Assembly (NCBI RefSeq): GCF_016745425.1
Contig: NZ_JAERVK010000012.1
Location: forward strand, 124,001 to 188,000
Length of the DNA stretch: 64,000 nt
Direction of reading: 5' to 3'
Source: Candidatus Methylomicrobium oryzae
Lineage (GTDB): Bacteria > Pseudomonadota > Gammaproteobacteria > Methylococcales > Methylomonadaceae
Each line of letters begins with the position of its first letter. Position 1 is the stretch's first letter. A program made the translations under genes and the position numbers. The notes beneath the pieces were generated by a model. It was not told where the DNA came from and did not search any database. It worked only from the letters and a program-made list of their open reading frames with translations. Positions 52,244-62,175 of the stretch are shown piece after piece.

Positions 52244-53755
52244 TTAGGTAGTTTGGCAATGCGTAATACTCTGTTTTCGAGTCAAGTCACCGCTTGCCGC
52301 AGCCATCAATATTCGCGCGTGACTTTGGAGGCACACGTCCGGATGAAAACGCGCGGCGGATTCACTAATAAGCCGTTCGCGCGCATTGAAAAAGAAGGCT
52401 CGATTCTCAATCAGCGAACTCATTGCATCGACAAGTGCCTCCCGGTTGACCTGACTTACAAATCGCGCATCACGCATGGTTTCCCAGTTCACTCGAAGCG
52501 GGTCTCCGAGAGGATTGGGAATCAAATAGCCTCTCTCTTCGCCGTAACCGACCTGTTCGAAAGCTCCGCCCACATCGCTGAGAACCACAGGAATACCGGA
52601 ATAGAGTGCCTCCATCGACGCTAGCGACCAGCCTTCAAAGAATGAATCGAGAACAAAGCCGTCGGCCGCCGCAAGCAGTTCGGCAGGGTCGGAAAAATGG
52701 TCGCGCAGGTGGATGCGGTCCCTGCAGGGGAGACGGTCACGTAATCGTTGCACTTGTGCGAAATAAGCGGCGTCATCAACGCGCCCGGCGATGACCAAGT
52801 GGGCCTCGGGGTAGCGCGCAGCCACGTCAGCAAACCCTGTGACCAATCCGTAGGCGTTTTTCTGAAGGCAATGCCGGCCCAACGAGACGAAGATAAACTC
52901 ATCTCTTATGCCAAAGCGAGCACGCGCCGAGTTCCGGCTCCGGGGAATGCGACGTTCTTCATCGACACCATTCGGGATTGTAGCGATTCGATCCGGCGAA
53001 AAAGAAGGATTTCTATGCAGATACTGTCGACGGATCAAATCGCTGACTGCAACGATCCCCGCAAGCTGCCGCCCACGTTCATTCTCTGCCGCCGAATCCA
53101 TATAAAATAGATTAAACGCTCCATGCAGGGTATCCACGTACGGGATCTTCAGCTGAGTAGCCGTCTCGAGCACCCAAGGCGGCGCACAATGTGCGCTTAT
53201 CACGTCAGGTCGCCACGCTTCCAGCCACTTGGCACCATCAGCACCGGCCAGCTCAACCGCCTCGACCCCTTGTTCCAGCAGTAATCGGCCAAGCCGGCCC
53301 GTGGGCACAGCATCGGGTGTACCATTGATCGACGCATGCAGCACTGCGGTGCCGACGCCATGCCGGGGAAGCCCGCGCGCAAGAAAGACGACAACCTCGT
53401 CCATACCACCAACGTCGAGGGAATCGGTCACCAGCAGGCACCGAAGGCGGGGCGCCGCCTCGTTACCTTTAGCGAGCGGTCGAGAAACCCCATATGCTGT
53501 CTGCAGCGGCTTACCGGCCGCGAAATAGCCGATGTCGTCTTCCAACGGGAGGCTCGAGGCCTGATTGAACACCGCCTCCTGCCGGGCGAACAATGGGGTT
53601 GACCAATCTTCGATGCCTTGACTGACGATCTCGTCCTTTGTCAGCCTAGCCAGCAACGAACGCAGGAAGACTTTGACCTTCTTGGGTAGGCGAATATTGA
53701 ACCGCTGTGCTGCAAGTCCAAGCGTTATTAGCCATCTCGAGAGCGAAATCATCAT
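52244..53755 (-). CDS. GT4 family glycosyltransferase, GC-rich
   Basis: The 503-residue protein has a lead of about 100 residues before the GT-B fold. The fold shows RLRCLLVTDSLDVGGMDEVV, AGIVAVSDLIRRQYLHR, IATIPNGVDEERRIPRSRNS and FIFVSLGRHCLQKNAYGLVT. The nucleotide-sugar motif is DGFVLDSFFEGWSLASMEAL with GIPVVLSDVGGAFEQVG (the E-x7-E-type region). It is a retaining transferase of the GT4 type. The gene is clearly richer in G+C than those on both sides, so it probably has a different origin. Confidence 0.88.
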   Translation of the reverse strand: MMISLSRWLITLGLAAQRFNIRLPKKVKVFLRSLLARLTKDEIVSQGIEDWSTPLFARQEAVFNQASSLPLEDDIGYFAAGKPLQTAYGVSRPLAKGNEAAPRLRCLLVTDSLDVGGMDEVVVFLARGLPRHGVGTAVLHASINGTPDAVPTGRLGRLLLEQGVEAVELAGADGAKWLEAWRPDVISAHCAPPWVLETATQLKIPYVDTLHGAFNLFYMDSAAENERGRQLAGIVAVSDLIRRQYLHRNPSFSPDRIATIPNGVDEERRIPRSRNSARARFGIRDEFIFVSLGRHCLQKNAYGLVTGFADVAARYPEAHLVIAGRVDDAAYFAQVQRLRDRLPCRDRIHLRDHFSDPAELLAAADGFVLDSFFEGWSLASMEALYSGIPVVLSDVGGAFEQVGYGEERGYLIPNPLGDPLRVNWETMRDARFVSQVNREALVDAMSSLIENRAFFFNARERLISESAARFHPDVCLQSHARILMAAASGDLTRKQSITHCQTT

Positions 53756-53881
53756 AATTATTGACCTTTGAAAAATTCCCTAACCGTATCCTCCGGATAC
53801 CAGGAAAATACCGGCTTGACTCCATCGTAAACTAGGCCTTTGGTAGCCCTTAGTTCGTTCTTTTCTTTTAACTACTGGTAA

Positions 53882-54853
53882 CTACTGGCGCTTCTCAATT
53901 ATCCATTGGTTTATGTTTGTCGGAAAAAACGAGAGGAAATACTTTCCAAGAGAACGCAATGAACGATCGATGAAAAAAGCTTGCCTGTAGGATTCTCTTG
54001 CTTCGTCAACACTTCCCGTCATCAGCAAAAGATTTCCAATGGCGCGTCGATTCATACCCATAAGCCTGCTCACAGCCTCGCGTTCCAAACCTTTTAACGT
54101 CTCGATGCTTCGCAGTTTTTCATAAATTTTCTCATAGAGTTCTCTTGCCTGGATCGGATGCGTCTTCACTTGACTGGTGAGACATGCGATTGTTTCATTC
54201 CTTCGGTACATAACTACCAAGGCGTTCCTGATTACGCCAAAAGGTCCTTGCAGAGCCATTCGAGCCATAAGATCAAAGTCCTCATTAAGGCCGAGATTGG
54301 TATCGAATAATCCGGCTTTTTTTATGGCATCGCGATAAAAAATTGTTGATCCCACTTGCCACGGCCCATGCATTACAACAAAACGAAAAGGATCGGTAAG
54401 TAATAAATAATCCTGTCTTTTAAATTCTTTTATCACCCTATTCATTTCAAAGTAAGTACGTTTGTTCTCTTCCGACGCGGTTCTACAGCAGTAGCAGTCT
54501 GTGGTTTGCATGCATATATCAGGAAATCGACGTACCCACTCCACCTGTGTAGAAAGATACTGGGGCATCCATTTATCATCAGAATCCAGAAAAGCGAGCC
54601 AAGAACCGGTAGAGTTTTTTATCCCGGCATTTCTTGCAGCACTCACGCCCGAGTTCTCTTGATAAATATATTTAATTTTATCTTGATATTTTTCAAGAAC
54701 TTCCTTGGTACTGTCGGTAGATCCGTCATCGACAACAATAATCTCATAGTCGGTAAATGTCTGACTAAAAACGCTGTCAATCGCTTCACATACAAAAGGC
54801 GCGCGATTATAAGTTGGAATGATAACGGAGATTAAAGGCAATCCAATAGCCAT
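53882..54853 (-). CDS. GT2 family glycosyltransferase
   Basis: I choose the ATG at 54853 (MAIGLPLISVIIPTYNRAPF, 323 residues); a TTG eight codons earlier is less likely. Motifs are YEIIVVDDGSTDSTKEVLEK, NSGVSAARNAGIKNSTGSWL and AFLDSDDKWMPQYLSTQVEW (metal motif DSDD). NEDFDLMARMALQG is the catalytic-base region. A helical tail of about 100 residues follows. The gene is moderately AT-rich. The stop of the preceding GT4 gene lies 20 nt upstream, so the two are in one operon. Confidence 0.88.
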   Translation of the reverse strand: MAIGLPLISVIIPTYNRAPFVCEAIDSVFSQTFTDYEIIVVDDGSTDSTKEVLEKYQDKIKYIYQENSGVSAARNAGIKNSTGSWLAFLDSDDKWMPQYLSTQVEWVRRFPDICMQTTDCYCCRTASEENKRTYFEMNRVIKEFKRQDYLLLTDPFRFVVMHGPWQVGSTIFYRDAIKKAGLFDTNLGLNEDFDLMARMALQGPFGVIRNALVVMYRRNETIACLTSQVKTHPIQARELYEKIYEKLRSIETLKGLEREAVSRLMGMNRRAIGNLLLMTGSVDEARESYRQAFFIDRSLRSLGKYFLSFFPTNINQWIIEKRQ

Positions 54854-54873
54854 CGGTCTTCTCTTATTCGTAA

Positions 54874-56145
54874 TCAATATTTACTTATTGATGGTTGATG
54901 ATATTCATCGCTCTTTATTTTACTTTGTCGATTATTGTCGATAGTATGTAAAACGCTTTCCATAGCTGAATTAAGCGATTCAGTAGAGTATTTTGTCAGT
55001 ACACATTCCCTTGCATTGTGAACCAAAGAATTGTATTTTTCCCTGCTAAGCAATTTTTGATAAGCAGTCAAAAAACCCGATTTATCCCTAAATTGCAAAA
55101 TATCTTCGTCATCGTACAAATCCAGACCCTCAACTCCTTGAGGAGTAGAAAGAATGGGCCTATTCGCCAGGGCTGCTTCCAATATTTTGATCCGAGTACC
55201 GCCACCTTCCAATAGTGGTATTACAACCGCTTTGCATTGCTTGTAATATACTTTTACATCCGGCACATCCTGATATAACTCAACACCATCAGTACCATAA
55301 CAGAGATTCGCAATTTCACTCGTAGGAGAGCGGCCCACAACCAAAAGTTTGGCATCCGGATATTGCGCTTTGTAATCGTTATAGACTGAGGTTATAAACC
55401 ACATCAAGCCACGGATATTGGGTCGATAAAGCAATGTTCCAACAAACAGCAAAGTGTGGCCATTACAAGCTCCATCGCCGAAATCATAATCCTTAAACAA
55501 GTTATTATCATATGTGTTAGGAACAACAAATGTATTTTTTTTTATGTGCCTTTTACTCAATTCGCTTCTATCTCCTTCCGAACAAAAAAGTGAAGCGCCA
55601 AAGCGTAAACATTGTTTCTGGTAATAACTCAAAAGTATTTTGTTAAGATTGCGAGTGAATTTCTTAAACAGGCTATTTGTGGAGTAAAAAAACACTTCAT
55701 AGAGTGAATGCGTTATTATGTCGTCAAAATCGACGATAATTTTACTTTTAAGATGCCCTGGCAGTTTAATAAGGCTTATCGTATTCTGAATATAACGCAC
55801 AATAACATAATCGTATTCGCTGGATTCTAAAAGCGAAATTATCTTTTCGTGTGAAGCATCATCATACTCGCGTATAGGATAAGGCACTCCCTTGACTAAC
55901 ATAAAAAAACGGCTTATAAAACTTTTAGGATAATCCTTTTTTCGTAAAATATATTCTCTTGAAAAAATTTGTTTTTTTCCTTCCGCGTCAGCCAGTGCCG
56001 CAGTGTACGATACGTCCACTGTAGTGTAAGCTATATCCACGCTACCGTAACTTTGGAAGAAGCGAACCAGGTTCATGGTTCTCATGTTTGAACCTATGTT
56101 TTCAGGAATAGGATATAAATCGCAAATCAGTAAAGTCTTATTCAT
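54874..56145 (-). CDS. GT4 family glycosyltransferase
   Basis: The 423-residue GT-B protein begins MNKTLLICDLYPIPENIGSN, with MRTMNLVRFFQSYGSVDIAY following. The C-terminal domain shows TLLFVGTLLYRPNIRGLMWF, AKLLVVGRSPTSEIANL and KAVVIPLLEGGGTRIKILEA with LSTPQGVEGLDL. This matches the GT4 enzymes that are common in exosortase-linked polysaccharide loci (TIGR03087-like). It is AT-rich. The next gene starts 20 nt after its stop. Confidence 0.88.
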   Translation of the reverse strand: MNKTLLICDLYPIPENIGSNMRTMNLVRFFQSYGSVDIAYTTVDVSYTAALADAEGKKQIFSREYILRKKDYPKSFISRFFMLVKGVPYPIREYDDASHEKIISLLESSEYDYVIVRYIQNTISLIKLPGHLKSKIIVDFDDIITHSLYEVFFYSTNSLFKKFTRNLNKILLSYYQKQCLRFGASLFCSEGDRSELSKRHIKKNTFVVPNTYDNNLFKDYDFGDGACNGHTLLFVGTLLYRPNIRGLMWFITSVYNDYKAQYPDAKLLVVGRSPTSEIANLCYGTDGVELYQDVPDVKVYYKQCKAVVIPLLEGGGTRIKILEAALANRPILSTPQGVEGLDLYDDEDILQFRDKSGFLTAYQKLLSREKYNSLVHNARECVLTKYSTESLNSAMESVLHTIDNNRQSKIKSDEYHQPSISKY

Positions 56146-56212
56146 CTATTTATCCTACGAAATATTCTGCTCGATCTTGGCTTCGTGCATGTTGTTCGGT
56201 ATGTTTTTGGAA

Positions 56213-57355
56213 CTAATCAGGCTTTAATAATGAACGAAAAAATCGTCGAGCATAATTTCCAGGCCCCCCCAACGAAAGAAGTAATGTCTTTGCATACACT
56301 TGAGCCATAAGAGGGTCATTCCGTAAACCAGCCAAATACCATTTCCTCGCGGATAACGGATCTCCTTGCGAGTAAAATAAATCAGCCATTTCCGTAAAAA
56401 CTCGCGCACGTATCCAGCTCCTTTCTTTTTCACAGTTTGTGATTAACTGAAGAGAATTTTCAAACTGGTCAATGGTAAGGGTGGACCGGCTTGATCGCTC
56501 TAACCATTGATAACTTTTTGACACGCAATGCCGGGCATAATAACTAGCGACAGTAAATAGGCAATCTCTAGATATCTTTCGTAAACCGAGCTCTACGGCT
56601 CTCTGTCTAACCATCCAAAGTACAGCAACCTCTGCAGCCCAGCAATTTTCAACTTTTTCCTGAGTAACAGTATTGGTCATACTGAGATCGTGTTCGCGGT
56701 AACATACCATTGGCTCTGCGAAATACCCTACGTCGTAATACAAGGCGAAGAGCAACCACATGTACCAATCCCCACCCCACACAAAGTCAATCGGTATCCC
56801 GGCCCACACCACATTTACAGGATAAAGACCAATCTTTTCATAACATTCACGGCGTGCCAGCACGGAGGGAGCCAAAACCATGTTGTAGCTAAGAAGTTTC
56901 TTTACAAAACTGTGACCATCAATAATTTCATTTCTGTCACTATATGTTGAATAATCCAAAATCTCTGTTTCCTGCTGGTTTCTTACGCCGATCCCAGAGC
57001 AGAATGTATATCCAATTTGCGGATTTTTATCCAGTAACTCGACATAGCGCTGCAATATATATGGCTGCCGTAGATAGTCGTCAGCGGAAATGAGCCAAAT
57101 ATATTTTCCCTGACTTAAGGTGATTCCTTTGTTGTAATTGCGAAGAGATCCAAGGTTTACGCTATTACGTATGTGTTTTATACGAGAGTCTTGGAAAGAG
57201 TTAGCTACTTCTTCAGTATTATCAGGAGAGCAGTCGTCCATTATCAGCACTTCAAAATCGCTAAATGATTGAGAAAGTATCGAGTTAATGCACTCGGGAA
57301 GCAAATGCGCAAGCCGGTAACAAGGAATAACAAAGCTGACAGTTGGATGTTCCAC
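56213..57355 (-). CDS. GT2 family glycosyltransferase with long C-terminal helical part
   Basis: The start is a GTG at 57355 (MEHPTVSFVIPCYRLAHLLP) behind AGGAG at the right distance. The 380-residue product has FEVLIMDDCSPDNTEEVANS, NLGSLRNYNKGITLSQGKYI and LISADDYLRQPYILQRYVEL (metal motif SADD). VLARRECYEKIGLYPVN lies in the acceptor region. Residues from about 240 are helical and contain several paired aromatic residues, perhaps tetratricopeptide-like (LFYSQGDPLSARKWYLAGLR). Confidence 0.87.
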   Translation of the reverse strand: MEHPTVSFVIPCYRLAHLLPECINSILSQSFSDFEVLIMDDCSPDNTEEVANSFQDSRIKHIRNSVNLGSLRNYNKGITLSQGKYIWLISADDYLRQPYILQRYVELLDKNPQIGYTFCSGIGVRNQQETEILDYSTYSDRNEIIDGHSFVKKLLSYNMVLAPSVLARRECYEKIGLYPVNVVWAGIPIDFVWGGDWYMWLLFALYYDVGYFAEPMVCYREHDLSMTNTVTQEKVENCWAAEVAVLWMVRQRAVELGLRKISRDCLFTVASYYARHCVSKSYQWLERSSRSTLTIDQFENSLQLITNCEKERSWIRARVFTEMADLFYSQGDPLSARKWYLAGLRNDPLMAQVYAKTLLLSLGGPGNYARRFFRSLLKPD

Positions 57356-58143
57356 AAACTTAACTCCTAATTTAGATTTGTAACCTTATTATGAAATAAT
57401 TTTTATAAATCTTTTACCGAGGCAAGGCGCCTGTCGGGCGTAAGGCCAATTTCACCGCTGGTGCAAAAACATAGGATTATGAATCATTCGGATCCGCTCA
57501 CCGCGCTGGGCGGATATCGCTGTAGGCGGCAATGATGTCCCTGTTGTCGCCCGACATCGCAAGTAGCCGGAAAATCGGACAAAACTGGCTACCAGCATTA
57601 CAAACCGGTTGCTCATAAATAATTTTTTACGTAAATGTCATTTGCAAAAACTATTGCTCAAAAATTTAAAATCCAGATTAAAAATTAATATTACAAGTCT
57701 TTATTTCGCTGTTAAATTTTGGGAAAAAGTTATTTGTGTTAATAAACTGTAGCTTGGCTTTGTGCTTTAAGGCATAGAATAGAACAATAATTAAAGATTT
57801 GCATTAAGCATTATTAGTATCACTTTGAATAGTTTTTTGATATCTTTTATATACATTGCCGATAAAGATATATCATTTAATTAAACCCACGCTGCCATAA
57901 CCTGACAATATTTCTATTGTTGCCTTATTTCACGATAATCCTTATGTCTGAGACAGCGATTGACTTTGATTGTTAAGGCGATAGTAGGCTCGGCATCGCT
58001 TAGAAGATCGGCGATGATATCGGCATCAGGTTAATGGCGAAGTTATCCAGCATACGGTGCCGACGATGCTAGGCCTGTGCAAATAAAGGAGGCGCTCGCG
58101 CTGGGTTTTGTTATCCCGCGCACAGGTTGAAATAAAAAACTTT
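57356..58143. other. 788-nt stretch without an intact gene
   Basis: The parts 57420-57620 and 57950-58130 are richer in G+C than the AT-rich middle and look like pieces of lost genes. On the minus strand short phrases such as DADIIADLLSDAEP can be read, but no family can be named. The AT-rich middle (57620-57900) could hold the promoter for the GT2 gene at 57355. Confidence 0.45.
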
Positions 58144-59361
58144 TTACCCTAGCTTAAATAGATAACACGGATGCAATCCTAAACCGTCACTATAGGCTCG
58201 GAGTAATTCAGGCACCGAATATTCCCATGCCAACACATTGGCAACTCTATTGTGTCCAATTTCACCCATTCTTTTGCATTCGTCGGGGTTGTCCAACAAC
58301 CAACTGACTTTCTCTGCAAACTCCATCTCGTCATTCGGTCTAACATAAAGTGCGGCATCCTGTGCGGAAAAACGTGTTTCGACCAAATCGAATGCAACCG
58401 TTGGCTTGCTTAACGCCATATATTCCATGAGCTTATTCATCGTGGATTTGTCATTCAGGGGGCTCAATGGATCCGGCTGCACACACACATTGACAGCCGA
58501 AAGATATTTACGGGATTCAAGTTCGGAAAGACGGCCGGTAAATAAAACATAGTCATCAATTTCTAGCTTTTTAGCTAAGGCCTTTACGTCAGATAAGGCA
58601 TCCCCATTCCCGATAATGACCGCCATAAAATCGCGTCGGCCTAGGGTAAATACCATCTCGCGTATAGCCCGCATCCAATAATCGACTCCATCCTGCGGTC
58701 CTATGGTTCCAATGTATCCAATTAGATAATGTGCTCGGCGAGCTACATTAGAATCGGGCTCAATCGGCTGATAAGAAAGCGGCGGCCCATTCCGAACAAT
58801 GAATACCTTATCCGGACTTTTGCCTCCCCGCGCTATAGCTAATAGTTTGTAGGATTCATTCGTAACGATAACCACGTCAGCTGCAGCATATGAGCACCTT
58901 TCTATAAAATATAAAATATGATAGATAAGATTCTTTCGGGGATGCTCAAAACGGGAGAGATAAATCTCTGGTGAAAGATCATGCTGATCAAATACGAACC
59001 GCTTCCCGAACAATTTAAATATGAGACCAATTGCACAAAGCGTATCGGGTGGATTTGCCGCATGAATTACGTCAACGCCTTTACTTAACACGATCCATGA
59101 GGTTAACAGCAACATGGCCAAAGTAGAATAACCAAATTCAAAAGCATAGCCGAGTAAACCTGCACCGCCAGGCGGAGCCGGAAAACGATAAACACGAATT
59201 CCATCGACCTCCTCTATCCATGGTTGTGATGCGCCGCGGGGCGCAATAACGCTTACCTCATACCCAGCATCGCGCAGAGCCAATGCCTCGCGGCGTACTC
59301 GGAAATCAAAAGGGTAGGTATTATTTTCGACGAGCAGTAATACTCTAATTAAAGACTGCAT
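58144..59361 (-). CDS. GT4 family glycosyltransferase, WcaI/WbuB-like
   Basis: The 405-residue GT-B protein begins IRVLLLVENNTYPFDFRVRR and has GYEVSVIAPRGASQPWIEEV and VIHAANPPDTLCAIGLIFKL. FDQHDLSPEIYLSRFE is typical of the WcaI/WbuB branch. The donor domain shows IGYIGTIGPQDGVDYWMRAI, FMAVIIGNGDALSDVKALAK and LMEYMALSKPTVAFDLVETR. GGGAGA precedes the ATG. It follows the BY-kinase-like gene by 249 nt. The sugar is unknown. Confidence 0.9.
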   Translation of the reverse strand: MQSLIRVLLLVENNTYPFDFRVRREALALRDAGYEVSVIAPRGASQPWIEEVDGIRVYRFPAPPGGAGLLGYAFEFGYSTLAMLLLTSWIVLSKGVDVIHAANPPDTLCAIGLIFKLFGKRFVFDQHDLSPEIYLSRFEHPRKNLIYHILYFIERCSYAAADVVIVTNESYKLLAIARGGKSPDKVFIVRNGPPLSYQPIEPDSNVARRAHYLIGYIGTIGPQDGVDYWMRAIREMVFTLGRRDFMAVIIGNGDALSDVKALAKKLEIDDYVLFTGRLSELESRKYLSAVNVCVQPDPLSPLNDKSTMNKLMEYMALSKPTVAFDLVETRFSAQDAALYVRPNDEMEFAEKVSWLLDNPDECKRMGEIGHNRVANVLAWEYSVPELLRAYSDGLGLHPCYLFKLG

Positions 59362-59610
59362 ATTCTCCCTCTCCAGTTAAACATCCGTTTATGTGCAATA
59401 ACTCATTCTCATCAATTACTGTTGCCAATAGAATTGACCAATGAAAAACTTTTTACATCATCATATCGATGAGTTATTTTAAAATATTCATTACTATAAT
59501 TCGCTTATTACAATGATTCCTTTATTACCGTGATAAATGCATAACCTTTTCGAGTTCTCTTACCCTTAAAATTCCTACCGGGGCAGGCGCTGAGTATGTA
59601 GCCCTAAAAT

Positions 59611-60366
59611 TTAAACAGTTTCAGACGCATACCCGTATTGATATATCGGCAGCGGCTGTCTTGATTTATTAAGAACCAAACCTAACAGATTTGTTTCTTC
59701 CAGAGTATACATGGAATGATGAAGCTCATCGGTCGTAGTTTTACCGTCCTCCACCACCAGCAGGGCCGCATCGACATGAGACAATAACAACAATGCATCA
59801 TCCGCCGCAAAAAGCGGGGGGAAATCAAAAATAATGATCCCGGATGCGTAGCGCGACTTAATCTCTTTGATCAAATTCAACATTCTTCGGGATGAGATCA
59901 GCTCCGAAGACTGCTTGTCGGAATTTCTTCCGGGCAGAACCACCAGACGCTCGATACCGGGGTTGATGCATGCATCATATAAAGACAAATCACTTGTCAG
60001 ACAATCGATAAGCCCGAAATCGAACTGAAGCCCGAGGTCTTTGCCTATACTGGGGCATTTAAGATCCGCATCGACGAGCAGCACGTTCCGATCTTCTTCC
60101 ATCGCTATCGCAATCGCGAGATTAACCGCTATGAATGTCTTTCCCGCACCCGGCGTTGCGCTGGTGACGGCAAAGCAGTTCCAGCTGTTTTGTTGAAGCT
60201 GCCTTAGAACATTCGTCCGGAGCACTCGGAATATGTTCGCCCGCGGGTCGTCGTCAGCTCTCATAATCACCCGGTTATTTTCCAGCACCTCCGGATCAAT
60301 GATGCCCGTTTGAATTTTAGGGTATCTGATTGATACGGCTGGCTGTCTATCAGCGCTTTTAATCAT
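59611..60366 (-). CDS. BY-kinase/CpsD-like ATPase of the chain-length system
   Basis: The 251-residue cytosolic protein has a Walker A TSATPGAGKTFIAVNLAIAI, Walker A' VLLVDADLKCPS and Walker B IIIFDFPPLF. These are features of bacterial tyrosine kinases that pair with Wzz-type membrane proteins. The C-terminal tail IYQYGYASETV has only two or three tyrosines, fewer than typical autophosphorylated clusters. It is separate from the Wzz-like protein, as in the CpsC/CpsD arrangement. It should regulate polymerisation and export by cycles of phosphorylation or oligomerisation. Confidence 0.87.
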   Translation of the reverse strand: MIKSADRQPAVSIRYPKIQTGIIDPEVLENNRVIMRADDDPRANIFRVLRTNVLRQLQQNSWNCFAVTSATPGAGKTFIAVNLAIAIAMEEDRNVLLVDADLKCPSIGKDLGLQFDFGLIDCLTSDLSLYDACINPGIERLVVLPGRNSDKQSSELISSRRMLNLIKEIKSRYASGIIIFDFPPLFAADDALLLLSHVDAALLVVEDGKTTTDELHHSMYTLEETNLLGLVLNKSRQPLPIYQYGYASETV

Positions 60367-60439
60367 TGACGGCTCTCCAGAGAAGGGGGCAAAATCAAAC
60401 CGATTGCCCTGTTCACTTTTTAACGGTTTCGGTTCAGAT

Positions 60440-62158
60440 TTACCTCGCCCCGAGAAAGGAAAGGCTCATGACCACGATAGCCAGCATGACGAGCGCAAGG
60501 GCAGACCGGAGCATGGCTTTTCTCATCTGCCCCTGCTTGACGAGCTGTGCTTGCAGCTCGTAAGGGGACTCGATGTAAGGAATGACAACCAGAGGCATAA
60601 GTCCTGTGGCATCGCGGACCGCACGGTATCCCCGAATCCCGGGCTCCAGGAAGTCGAGAAGAAAAGCAACGCCAAGCCCTGCCACAAGCCCCATGAAAAA
60701 ACCTCCAATAGCGACCTTTCTTCTGATCGCTTTTTCCGGATGTCTAGGAATAACAGGCTGTTCGATCAGGGTAAGAGTTTGCCCCTGCTGCTGTTCTTCC
60801 AATGTTTGAGCCAGTTTGGCATCCAGCCGTTTCTCTTTCAGCTGATTGTATTTCTTAATAATATTGTCCCGTGTTCTTATCATATCGGTATAGGCCATTT
60901 CGACTTGCGGAGCCTGGATAAGGACGTTGTGTAAATTTTCGATCTTTGCTTTCAGATAGTCCTGCTTCTGCGTCAGCGACTCGAGTTCCGACAGGCTGCT
61001 TTTATATTGCGCCTCCACCCCGAAATAAAGCGGGTTTGTGTTATGCATGGCTTGCAATTCCTGATTCTTTTGTGAATGTGTCGACACAATTTTCAATTGG
61101 CGTTCCAACTTATCGATTTGTTTTTTTCGCCTCGCGATATCCGGGTGATTACCGGCATAGGTTTCTTTCAGCAATTCGAGTTCGCTTCTGGCTTGAGCCA
61201 ATTGGTTCTGAATATCTTGAGCCGACAGTTGTCCTTCAAAAGTAGGATCCAATGCCTTTATTTCACGTTTCAGGCGAATCAAGGACGGATGCGAAGGAGA
61301 GTAAACACCGGAAAATCGAAAATATTTTGCCCGTAACATTCTCACGGCTTCGCCTTTACTTTTTGGCGTTGCTCTCTCATCGAAATCCGAAGGCAGTTCT
61401 TCTTGCACTCTTGCCAGCTCCGCCGTTAAAAAGGCAATTCTTTCCTTAGTAGCGCGAATTTGGCTCTCGGAGTCTCTGAGTTCGCTCTCCGCCCGGTCTA
61501 TCGCGGCTTGGTTGCCTTCCACTTGCTCCGGCAAGCTGAAAGGGTGTTGCTCCTTGAATTGTGCAATTTTGGCGTCAATTTCCTGAAGCTCTCGATTAAG
61601 CTTGTCCGTTTCCTCGGTGAGGAACTCCGTGGCCTTGGTCGCGCGCTGCGTCCGGGCCTTATCATTTTGTTCAATAAACAGAGAGGCAAGCTGACTTGCA
61701 ATCTCTTTCGCGGATACCGGATCGCTATCGCTAAACGAAATATCGAAGGCAATCTCGGCCATTTGCGAATGGGCCTTCGGCGCAATGGAAGAAGTCCTTA
61801 ACTCGACATCCGTACTTCCCCGGAACACTTCAGCCAATTCGTGTTTTGTAAAGCCGTCCTTGATATCGTGATACAGATCGCTTGACTCAATGATCGCGAG
61901 AATATTGTCGGTCGACAGGACTCTTTGATAAATCGACTGGATTTGTTCCTCTCCGTATTGAGAGACCGAAGTATCGACAAACTTTGCCGGAACAGGGGCT
62001 TCGATCAGCAAAGTTGCCGTCGAACGGTAAATTTTAGGCAAGTTGTACGCAACGATAACGGCGATTAAGGTCACCAGTGCCCAGGTCACGCCAATGCAAT
62101 ACTTCCGCCGTTTAACGAGGTCGAGGTAATCGGCCAGGGTTTTAGTGTGGGGTTCCAT
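60440..62158 (-). CDS. Wzz/GumC-type polysaccharide chain-length protein
   Basis: The start is the ATG at 62158 (MEPHTKTLADYLDLVKRRKY); the frame is open far upstream only because it shadows the aminotransferase gene. The 572-residue inner-membrane protein has two membrane segments (about 25-45 and near 480-500, VAIGGFFMGLVAGLGVAFLL). It has a long periplasmic coiled coil (about 170-430) and the PxxP-containing IPRHPEKAIRRK before the second segment. A third hydrophobic stretch (ALVMLAIVVMSLSFLG) ends the chain. It fits XrtA-linked 'chain length determinant' proteins. It works with the ATPase 73 nt downstream. Confidence 0.92.
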   Translation of the reverse strand: MEPHTKTLADYLDLVKRRKYCIGVTWALVTLIAVIVAYNLPKIYRSTATLLIEAPVPAKFVDTSVSQYGEEQIQSIYQRVLSTDNILAIIESSDLYHDIKDGFTKHELAEVFRGSTDVELRTSSIAPKAHSQMAEIAFDISFSDSDPVSAKEIASQLASLFIEQNDKARTQRATKATEFLTEETDKLNRELQEIDAKIAQFKEQHPFSLPEQVEGNQAAIDRAESELRDSESQIRATKERIAFLTAELARVQEELPSDFDERATPKSKGEAVRMLRAKYFRFSGVYSPSHPSLIRLKREIKALDPTFEGQLSAQDIQNQLAQARSELELLKETYAGNHPDIARRKKQIDKLERQLKIVSTHSQKNQELQAMHNTNPLYFGVEAQYKSSLSELESLTQKQDYLKAKIENLHNVLIQAPQVEMAYTDMIRTRDNIIKKYNQLKEKRLDAKLAQTLEEQQQGQTLTLIEQPVIPRHPEKAIRRKVAIGGFFMGLVAGLGVAFLLDFLEPGIRGYRAVRDATGLMPLVVIPYIESPYELQAQLVKQGQMRKAMLRSALALVMLAIVVMSLSFLGAR

Positions 62159-62175
62159 AATATTTAAATGCAGTC

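Noticed and set aside
57950-58130. Possible transposase piece (DADIIADLLSDAEP on the minus strand)
   Set aside because: Only one short phrase recalls a transposase. No second block or terminal repeat supports it.
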